Source: Entrophospora sp. SA101
Lineage: Eukaryota; Glomeromycota; Glomeromycetes; Entrophosporales; Entrophosporaceae
Assembly: GCA_958430865.1 (NCBI GenBank)
Contig: CAUDNR010000125.1
Location: 1 to 13,456, forward strand
Reading direction: 5' to 3'
DNA length: 13,456 nt
Below, piece after piece: positions 7,436-13,456 of this stretch (position 1 is its first letter; the number at the start of each line of letters is the position of its first letter). The position numbers were made by a program, and so were the translations under genes. The notes beneath the pieces were generated by a model that was not told the origin of the DNA, made no database searches, and saw only the letters and a list, made by a program, of their open reading frames with translations.

Positions 7436-8038
7436 ATGTTAAAAATTAAATTTTCAAATTTGAATTTTTTATTTCATAAAAGATTTTTTATTAATTATAA
7501 CAATAATAACAATAAAAATTTAATATTAATAAATAATTACACCACCGCTACTAATATTAACTATAATAATAATAATAATGATGATGATGATGCCAAAGTT
7601 AAGGAACCATCATTGACAGGAAATGAAAAATATCTTTATGAAAAACTAGCTTTAAAATTTAATCCAACAAAATTAAATGTTAAAGACATTTCAGGTATTC
7701 TTTCTTTTCCATTATATATTCTTCTTTACATCCTTTTATATTATCCTTTATACAATATTCTTTACACAAATATTTTCCCTCCTTCCATTTTTATGATGCA
7801 TACAATTAGGTGGATGTGGGTCAATGTTTGCTATAGAAATTTCATCTAAAACCTTTGAGGGTTTATCAACGGTGAATCAACATCGTATGGTAAATGAATT
7901 GTTACAAGACGATATTAAAAAAATGCATGGGTTGCAGGTAAAATATTTATTTAATTGTAAGAAATAAAAATAATTCGTCAATTTGGTATTTAATTATTAA
8001 TTATTTAATATTATCAGCTTAAAACTTCAGCCTCTTAG
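7436..8038 (+). CDS. Mitochondrial BolA-like protein (BolA3/Bol3 type), 3 exons
   Basis: The exons are 7436-7694, 7810-7937 and 8018-8038, with GT-AG introns of 115 and 80 nt; the product is 135 residues. The first ~20 residues are basic, aromatic and free of acids, as in a mitochondrial presequence. Asn-rich inserts (about 21-28 and 42-48) and DDDD follow. The BolA domain runs from about 64 to the end: LTGNEKYLYEKL, then VKDISGGCGSMFAIEI with Cys89 in the GGCG loop, STVNQHRMVNELL with His111, and KKMHGLQLKTS. The GGCG-cysteine and conserved His are typical of BolA3, which with Nfu1 and monothiol glutaredoxin helps deliver 4Fe-4S clusters to lipoate synthase and succinate dehydrogenase. The last exon is only 21 nt. 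All three exons match the family order, and no mutation suggests loss of function. Confidence 0.92.
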
Positions 8039-8561
8039 GAGAATATTTAAAGATCAATAAATGTTATATACGTCATATACCATATTCAGAAACCCTGTTC
8101 ATTGTTAAAATTAAATTTATCTTTTGGAGAAAAGGGAAACCAAACATATTTTTTGTTTAATATTTGCTCTTTTATAATTAATAAAATTATTGTTGTTATT
8201 AGATTTCTTTTTTCATTTAAAATAATTTCATTTTTTTGTTGCAGTCTTGTTTAGATAAATTTGATTTTAAGATTTTAAATTTTTTTAGAGTGACAAAGGA
8301 ATTGTAGGGGTTCAAACTTTTGTAATAGTGATAGTAAAGTTTGCACCAAAAATAAAAAACAATTAATTCTTTTATTGACATAAAGATATAAAATCAAAGA
8401 AACGAATAGTTAAGCAAAACGAAATATTACTGTTAATTTTAAAAATACAAAATGTCTAAAAATGTCGTATCAATCGCAATATATTAATATCTATCTAATA
8501 ATGAAAAACAAGTCTAGTCTGTATTATTTGTAAAAAAAAGTCAATTAAATTTTTTTGCTGT
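8039..8561. other. Downstream region of the BolA3-like gene, no further gene seen
   Basis: AT-rich with several T-runs. No open frame stands out on either strand. The first ~150 bases are presumably the BolA3-like 3' untranslated region. Confidence 0.4.
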
Positions 8562-8822
8562 TTAAATCGTAGGTGTTGTTATTTCTTGAGCTTCTTTTTG
8601 AATCTCTTGGTTCTTGAAATTTTTTATCCGAGTTTCTAATACTAAAGTGAAAAGTCAACTGCTAAATGTAATCAATACTCTTTTCTGTTTAGCTTCTTGA
8701 ACAACCACACATCTTTACTGGCTCGTGCATTTTGAATAAAATCCATTGTTTCCTACCACACAAATTTCGTAAGAGACTGTTTGAAGTATATTTATCCCAC
8801 CAGCTCTACCACCGTATCCCTT
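8562..8822 (-). pseudogene. Unrecognised broken open frame
   Basis: Read leftward from 8822 the frame gives KGYGGRAGGINILQTVSYEI, then a TAA, VVQEAKQKRVL, a TGA, and a charged helical end VLETRIKNFKNQEIQKEAQE before TAA 8564-8562. Two in-frame stops break it. AGTATT is repeated at the two edges of a 36-bp insert (KRV...LVLETR), whose removal would keep the frame, but the insert has no canonical GT-AG ends. It is somewhat richer in G+C than its neighbourhood and looks like decayed coding sequence. Family unknown. Confidence 0.3.
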
Positions 8823-8885
8823 CTACTTAATAATAATTATTGCAAGCGATTATACTAACAATATTGTTGGTTTCCAAAACTAGAG

Positions 8886-8933
8886 AGTTTCGCAACCGTG
8901 CGAAAGTCAAAAGGTTTCGCCACAAGTCGAAAC
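8886..8933. repeat. Paired hairpins built on GTTTCG
   Basis: AGTTTCGCA (8886-8894) pairs with TGCGAAAGT (8899-8907) with one mismatch and a 4-nt loop. Seven bases later GTTTCG (8914-8919) pairs with CGAAAC (8928-8933) across an 8-nt loop. The repeated GTTTCGC arms suggest an interspersed structured repeat or transposon end. Confidence 0.5.
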
Positions 8934-8935
8934 TA

Positions 8936-9006
8936 GTTTTGATTTTTGATTATTGACTTTTGATTTAGTTTTAACATATAACTTTTAATTTTAGTTTTGA
9001 CTTTCG
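8936..9006 (+). repeat. Degenerate TTTTGACTTTTGATT-type tandem repeat
   Basis: Successive imperfect units of the type TTTTGAT, TTGACTTTTGATTTAGTTT and TTTAATTTTAGTTTTGACTTTCG follow directly after the paired hairpins. Low-complexity expansion of a T-rich unit is the simplest reading. Confidence 0.4.
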
Positions 9007-9360
9007 TTTCTTCAAAATAGTTTTGGCGACCAACGCTAACTAATAATAACAAAAAGATTTACTTACGGACAATTGATAATCAACGAATGATCTATGAATG
9101 CGTGAAATCATCTTCTAGTGCATCTCTAAATGTTTCCATATTTAGCTCACTATCTATATTACAGTATGCTAGTTTAACAGTGACTGTCCATAAACATAAA
9201 TTTACCTACAATGGACATCATTCTCGGATCATATTTTCAGCATTAAATCTGAATGCCTTATAGTTGATTTCTATAAGAAAGTTGATATTCCAGTTAATGT
9301 ATTAGTTCCACTCGTTGATTATTAGCAAACATAAACGAATTGGCTGATGTTCTCATATGT
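9007..9360. other. No intact gene; possible eroded coding sequence
   Basis: Composition is less AT-rich than true spacer. Minus-strand frames give short protein-like pieces (for example a frame with HMRTSANSFMFANNQR, which begins near 9400) broken by many stops. Nothing identifiable. Confidence 0.35.
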
Positions 9361-9612
9361 TTAGCACCACCATGTCTTCCTGTCATTCTTCAAGATCACG
9401 AAATTGCTACGCTTGTTCTCTCTTAAAATAAATACAAAAAAACATGCCACTAATTGTGGTATTTGGAACAATGTCGGTTTCCCACCATTCCTAATTATCG
9501 TAATGGTATTGCAGACCAGATAAAGGCATCTCTCATTGCAATTCTCGTAAAAATCGAGCCATAACTTATCAAAATACCATCTAGTACTTAGCTTATGGCA
9601 AGAGAGAATTCC
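9361..9612 (-). pseudogene. 83-codon open frame without start, unrecognised
   Basis: The frame is open from after TGA (9615-9613) to TAA (9363-9361), including LSTRWYFDKLWLDFY and a hydrophobic LVACFFVFIL. A neighbouring minus frame gives an equally protein-like ISYGSIFTRIAMRDAFIW, broken by stops, so frameshifts are likely and the true frame is uncertain. It probably belongs to the same decayed element as the flanking fragments. Confidence 0.25.
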
Positions 9613-9643
9613 TCAGTGGTACGCATGGGAAACTTTTGTTTAA

Positions 9644-10132
9644 TGTATTTTGAATTCTTTAAAGTTAACTCGTCCCCCTTTCTTTTTATTTCTAAATGAC
9701 CGGTACCAGGCTGGACAACCAGAATCAATCATTTTACTTGTGCGGGTCGAATTGAAATCTAAGACAAGTCAAAGGATAGCTTATATTGTTAAAAAGTTTA
9801 ATATAGTGAAATAATGTGGTACATAACATTATTGCTTATATTGTAGTTACGATAATCTAAACACCATCAACATATTATCTTGTGGACATGATTTAAATAT
9901 TGCTATAATTTGCCATAATAATGGATTAGACAACACAGAGGGAGACATAAGCATATACGATAATAATGAAGTTGAAAGAAGAATTGTTATTGTTATCGAT
10001 AGATCCAATATTGATAATGAACTATTACAAATACTATGACAGATTATTACTATTATTAGATATATGATTTATGTTGGATTTTTGATTTTTATGATTTTTA
10101 TCATCATTATTATCAATGTTCACATTTCATAA
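9644..10132 (+). pseudogene. Decayed ORF of ~160 codons with a C-terminal membrane segment
   Basis: One frame runs from 9644 to TAA 10130 with only three interruptions: two TAAs 12 bp apart (9812, 9824) and one TGA (10037). Before the gap it reads RYQAGQPESIILLVRVELKS; after it comes DNLNTINILSCGHDLNIAII, then NNGLDNTEGDISIYDNNEVE and RRIVIVIDRSNIDNELLQIL. After the TGA there is a strongly hydrophobic run (YVGFLIFMIFIIIIINV) that would make a single membrane helix at the C-terminus. The family is not recognised. The TGA could be Trp, as in the 1705-3090 frame, or decay. A splice acceptor-like TTGTAG at 9841-9846 makes a spliced fungal gene another possibility, but no matching donor keeps the frame. 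Confidence 0.35.
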
Positions 10133-10184
10133 AATATGTTTTACAATAGTACATGACTAATTAGCGTTTGCTTCTCCGGATAAT

Positions 10185-10424
10185 ATGTTATTTTTAAAGT
10201 GTAAAGTGGAAGAAAAATTTTCTATCAGGAAACTTAAGTATAAAGGAGGAGGGAAACATCAAAAAATTGAAGAGTTAGAAGCTGAACAAGATGCTGCTTA
10301 TCAAAGATTCTTTGACTAATATGCCCAAACCACAGATCACTTCTACTGCACTCGGTTCACTGGAAACTCAGCTCCTGCTGACATTTTAAGTAAATTTCGT
10401 AATCAATTAATAAAATTGAATTGA
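10185..10424 (+). pseudogene. Small unrecognised ORF with one in-frame TAA
   Basis: ATG 10185 opens a frame of 44 codons (MLFLKCKVEEKFSIRKLKYK, then IEELEAEQDAAYQRFFD) to TAA 10317. The same frame goes on for 34 codons (YAQTTDHFYCTRFTGNSAPA...) to TGA 10422. The TAA is one C-to-T change away from CAA (Gln), so a single ~78-codon or longer frame is likely. The family is unknown; the Glu-rich helix resembles coiled coil. Confidence 0.4.
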
Positions 10425-10933
10425 GTGATAATTATTTGAAAAAAAAAAGAACAAAAAACCAATAAACTAAACCAAAAACAATCAAAAATTAAATAATTGA
10501 GAAAATCAATCAAAAACTTAACCGAGACCAAAGATAATAAATAAACAACACAGATTAATCAATTCAACAATTAGAAAACAGATTATGATGAAAACCCAAG
10601 TTTGCACCAATGATTGAATAAAAAGAATAGAATTAAAGAATGATATAACAATCTAAAGGAAAGATTGAAAATTTAAAAAGAGTCATCGATTAACTGAAAT
10701 AATACTTGATGAAAAGAAAACAAAGTGAAGAGCAAAAGAAACAGGAGGTTCAAGAGGAAATAGTTGAAAAGCAAAAATATTCAACAAAAAATGATAGTTG
10801 AAAATAAGATAATTATTAAGAAGTCGAAGGAAAATAAAAAAATGACACAAGCCAATTACGGAGGGATAGTAAACAACAAGGCAGCAACTAAGAACTGAAA
10901 AAGATACGAAAATAAAAAATACTGTCGGTTAAT
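10425..10933 (+). pseudogene. A-rich, heavily decayed coiled-coil coding remnant
   Basis: A strongly purine-biased plus strand gives helical, Lys/Glu/Gln-rich pieces in several frames (KIENLKRVID, then KRKQSEEQKKQEVQEEIVEK), with TAA, TAG and TGA stops throughout. It runs directly into the second 34-bp repeat and probably formed one element with the preceding ORF. Confidence 0.4.
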
Positions 10934-10967
10934 ATGGGGCATGCTGCAACAAAACCAGACAAAGTGA
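10934..10967 (+). repeat. 34-bp exact repeat, copy 2
   Basis: Identical to the minus strand of 3650-3683; starts ATGGGGCATGCTGCAA. It sits at the end of the A-rich coding remnant, and the frame ending in WGMLQQNQTK-TGA is open through it. Confidence 0.8.
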
Positions 10968-11093
10968 GCATTGGTATTTCAGTGTTCAAATTTTTTTAAA
11001 AACATAATCACGATATATAGAAGATATAATTAATTTTTATTAGTTTAGTCTTGATTTTTTGGAAAATACATGATTATCAAAAACTATTCCTAT
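10968..11093. other. Short AT-rich spacer
   Basis: No feature seen. It includes the likely 3' untranslated region of the minus-strand gene that follows. Confidence 0.4.
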
Positions 11094-12710
11094 TCAAACA
11101 AAGCCACTCCTTAACCGGTGTAAAATTTTTAGACGTTTCCATACATGACTTGGTGTAATCATGAAAGACATTCTGATTGGATTCAAATATAGCCTGCGTG
11201 CAGAAATGTTAGTGTAATTCTAACCAATTAAAAAAAGAATTGTCTGTATAAAGATAAAAATTATTACCTTAATAGTGAAAAGGAGGACATGATGTTGACA
11301 ATATTAGGGAAGGTCATGTGCTCAAAAGGGTAATTGACTTTTAGTATTTTTTCAGCAACGAATGCTTTAGGAGCACCCAGGTTCAATCTATACAGTTCAC
11401 CTTCATTCTCTGCATGAATTTCGAACAAGACTTTTTCGTCAATAGGACATAGCTTTTCAAATAACAAAAAATGGTAATTAAAAACTCACCGTGTAACACA
11501 TATGATAATACATAGTATTTCTTTGCTAATTCCACGTCTCCATTTCCATTCCAAAAAGTTTTACATATTGCATCCACAGAATTTCGAAAGCACTTTAGAA
11601 GATCTGCACGATACTTGGGTTCCTTTGTCTTTGATGGTGGGCCAACGTTCTCAAAGAGTAAGAATTCTTGGTCAACATTACCATAATTAAAAAGGATGCC
11701 ATCTGCCTTACGTGCATAACCAACACCATAGATCAATTTGCGGCGCCATTTAGACAAAGGAACTTCATTTTCATTCCTGTTGAAGAGGATATAGTTAGAC
11801 TAGCAATCAGTATGAAATTATATATTTGTCCTTGTTTGACTTACCATCTGCTAATAAACAGAGCTGGAAAACATAACTTCAAAGTCTCAAAATCAGGAGA
11901 CACGATTGTAGCTGTGTATGTGTTTTCATCCATTGACAAGTCAAGTTTTTCTCCATGTCCAGCTTGTAACTGCATAAGTTTCATTTCTAATATTCGCTTT
12001 ACAAAGTCGAATTGTTCTGTGTCAAAGCCTTCAATCATTGTTGTTGATTGTAGATTTGATAATGTGGTATTGACTTTGCGCTAAATTTGAAGCTACCATA
12101 TCAGTAAACTAAATGGATAAATCAAGGATAGATACAATTACATTTATTTTCTTACTGTGTAGTTTTTTTTAATCCATTTTTTAAGCTCATCAACGTTAAT
12201 GCGAGGTATAGACTGAGATTGAGCAGTTACTTTTAGTTTGTTGAAAAGTTTTTTATTTATCAATGAATTAGCAGCACTTATATTGATGATGTCTGCATCA
12301 GCCAGTCTGTTTAATATAGTAATTTTGTATGTGAAAATATTATTTATCATCATCAATAGAAATTATTGTAGTACCTTTGTTCAAATTCTTCATTATCCAA
12401 CTCTATTTCTTCATTGTCCATTTGACTTGCCAATATATCTTCAATCGTAAAATTCTCCGACTCTTTTTTATCCTCATCTTTCTTATAGTATGGTTTCTTT
12501 GAGCTATTATCTGTAACAATATCCGTGGTCGTTCTATTTTTATTTCATTATTTGTTTTTGTAATTTGGGAAATGTTACATAATTTTTTGTTTTTTTTTTC
12601 CAATTTGTAACTAGAGTGACAACCACCATTCTTATGATAAACACTTACCCAGCAACATCGGGAACGAATTCTTTACTTCTTTTTCTTTTTGTTTTAGATT
12701 TAGTAGACAT
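11094..12710 (-). CDS. Basic-headed protein with PD-(D/E)XK-like pattern, 7 exons, function unknown
   Basis: The exons are 12710-12649, 12533-12375, 12306-12156, 12080-11845, 11776-11490, 11409-11268 and 11193-11094; introns are 115, 68, 75, 68, 80 and 74 nt, all GT-AG with consistent phase. The product is 378 residues. Residues 4-14 are very basic (KSKTKRKRSKE), a likely nuclear localisation signal, followed by an acidic linker and a small helical region (LADADIINISAAN...). The central part has WRRKLIYGVGYARKADGILF (213-232), then EFLLFENVGPP (240-250) and a helix KYRADLLKCFRNSVDAICKT. The K-A-D-G...E-x4-E-N-x-G-P-P arrangement resembles proteins expanded in arbuscular mycorrhizal fungi and could be a PD-(D/E)XK-type core lacking the usual ExK lysine; this is inference. 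If intron 6 is retained, a stop follows at once and gives a 346-residue form ending at 11264. The upstream region carries CACGTG and ACGCGT. Confidence 0.7.
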
Positions 12711-12790
12711 CAATAAAAAAAAAAGAAACTTTTATTTGATCGACAAACGCGTCATTAATTATTTATTATTATTATTGGCACGTGGTGTTG
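12711..12790 (-). promoter_or_regulatory. Upstream region with ACGCGT and CACGTG elements
   Basis: ACGCGT (12747-12752) lies 37 bp and CACGTG (12779-12784, in context GCACGTGG) 69 bp upstream of the ATG at 12710. ACGCGT is the core of the fungal G1/S MCB element; CACGTG is the bHLH core also found in the divergent promoter at 7352-7357. A poly-A tract adjoins the start codon. Roles are inferred from position. Confidence 0.45.
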
Positions 12791-13075
12791 GACAAAGTTT
12801 TTTTTTGTTGACACGATTGATTTTTTTTTTGGGAAAACAATCTATTTGAGTCCAAGATGACAAAGCGCGAGCCTCCTAAAGAAGAATTGTTATAACTAAC
12901 CAGAGATACTATTTTTTGTTTGTATTGATATACGGTATATGTATTTTTACTTTTTGATATAATGTGTCTTTTAGTTTATAAATATTTTAATTGAAATCAG
13001 AACGTGAGCAGATCATTGCTGGGTAATTATAAGATCCTTGTCAAGATTAGGGTTCCTAACGGTAATTATAACTCC
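12791..13075. other. Intergenic region, no supported gene
   Basis: Poly-T tracts, then AT-rich DNA. A 12-codon frame (MTKREPPKEELL, 12857-12895, plus) is GC-richer than its surroundings but stops at once with no splice donor, so I do not call it a gene. Confidence 0.4.
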
Positions 13076-13090
13076 ATATTCGAATATTCG
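13076..13090. repeat. Overlapping palindromes around CGAATATTCG
   Basis: ATATTCGAATAT (13076-13087) and CGAATATTCG (13081-13090) are perfect overlapping palindromes; TTTCGAATATT recurs at 13111. They adjoin the 19-bp repeats and may be part of the same repetitive element. Confidence 0.5.
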
Positions 13091-13118
13091 TAAATCCCAA
13101 AAATTACAAATTTCGAAT

Positions 13119-13191
13119 ATTATTTCGAGTGCTTGTAATTATTTCGGGTGCTTGTAGTTATTTTGAATGCTCATTATTTCAGATATTTGTA
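13119..13191 (+). repeat. Degenerate 19-bp tandem repeat, about four units
   Basis: Units 1 (13119-13137, ATTATTTCGAGTGCTTGTA) and 2 (13138-13156) differ at one base. Unit 3 (13157-13175) and a shifted unit 4 (13173-13191) are diverged. AATTACAA (13102-13109) and TTGTAATT (13133-13140) could also pair across the array start. Confidence 0.65.
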
Positions 13192-13259
13192 TAAATTTTT
13201 AACAAACTGTTATTAATTTTTTCTTGTTCTTTAATTGATAAATTTTCTTTTTTGGACAT
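13179..13259 (-). CDS. Possible 26-residue ORF, unrecognised
   Basis: ATG at 13259 opens MSKKENLSIKEQEKINNSLL and ends after KIYTNI at TGA 13181-13179. The product is hydrophilic and helical. It could be the first exon or 5' remnant of a longer gene, but no splice donor is evident. Kept at low confidence because the length gives no statistical support. Confidence 0.15.
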   Translation of the reverse strand: MSKKENLSIKEQEKINNSLLKIYTNI

Positions 13260-13456
13260 CATCAATTTGATTGTTTATTTCAAGCTATATCAAAAAATTA
13301 TTAATAAATTATATCATCATACAAATCAAAAAATTATCATCATTTTTTATCGAGTGTAAGAAGAATATTATGACATTTTAAAAATGATTTATACAATTGA
13401 AGTATTAGGAAAAATTTTCTGCAAATTCCTTATCTTTATTATCTTTGAAAAAATGT
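13260..13456. other. AT-rich window end, no gene seen
   Basis: Very AT-rich with ATCATCAT patches. If a minus-strand gene starts at 13259 this would be its promoter; nothing specific is visible. Confidence 0.35.

Noticed and set aside
7436..7849. Single-exon 137-residue ORF on the plus strand
   Set aside because: It runs past a GT donor into an AT-rich intron; splicing at 7694/7810 restores an excellent BolA domain, so the tail after DISG is intronic.
8609..8660. 37-nt intron (GTATTG...TTTAG) in the 8562-8822 frame
   Set aside because: Much shorter than every supported intron here, and joining at GT-AG does not keep the frame.
11383..11757. Single-exon 124-residue ORF on the minus strand
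   Set aside because: Its C-terminal part is read through intron 5 in the wrong frame; the upstream and downstream exons fit the spliced model in phase.
12857..12895. First exon MTKREPPKEELL of a divergent gene
   Set aside because: It stops after 12 codons and contains no GT donor before the stop.
1..13456. CRISPR array or bacterial operon
   Set aside because: No regularly spaced direct repeats with unique spacers were seen, and the supported genes are spliced eukaryotic genes.

Overview
The window is AT-rich eukaryotic DNA carrying three spliced genes with short introns (68-115 nt, GT-AG), set among decayed transposons and broken reading frames. The style of the hAT transposase, the spliced gene at 11094-12710 (which resembles a protein family I associate with arbuscular mycorrhizal fungi) and the overall composition suggest a Glomeromycotina fungus such as Rhizophagus. 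That assignment is inference; no species marker is present.

Left part (1-5943), accessory and decayed. A BED-finger hAT transposase pseudogene (65-575, minus) comes first, then an unrecognised fragment (1055-1291). Next is the most unusual object: a reading frame of about 400 codons (1705-3090, plus) that stays open for its first ~240 codons only if TGA is read as tryptophan. It is interrupted by a 190-bp TA-flanked MITE that sits between codons without breaking the frame. A second small frame with the same TGA habit lies opposite (3197-3355). The fungus itself should use the standard code. UGA=Trp is the code of the Mollicutes-related endobacteria that live inside these fungi, so I propose a decayed insertion of endosymbiont DNA. 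A GC-richer, SINE-like island (about 4500-5105) and a frameshifted fragment of a sphingolipid delta-4 desaturase (5562-5943) follow.

Middle (6255-8038), the conserved core. A three-exon gene for an NIP30/FAM192A/Fyv6 protein (spliceosome-associated in yeast, proteasome-activator partner in mammals) is divergent from a three-exon mitochondrial BolA3-like gene (iron-sulfur cluster transfer to target proteins). They share a 157-bp intergenic promoter containing CCACGTGG.

Right part. 8039-10967 has no intact gene but several decayed open frames, paired hairpins and an A-rich coiled-coil remnant. That remnant ends in a 34-bp sequence identical, in inverted orientation, to one at 3650-3683, so the two copies bracket the conserved gene pair. 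A seven-exon gene (11094-12710, minus) encodes a 378-residue basic-headed protein with a PD-(D/E)XK-like motif pattern. Its upstream region carries CACGTG and ACGCGT. The end of the window holds 19-bp degenerate tandem repeats and one tiny frame. The two core genes are housekeeping in kind; nothing indicates that the accessory parts cooperate with them.
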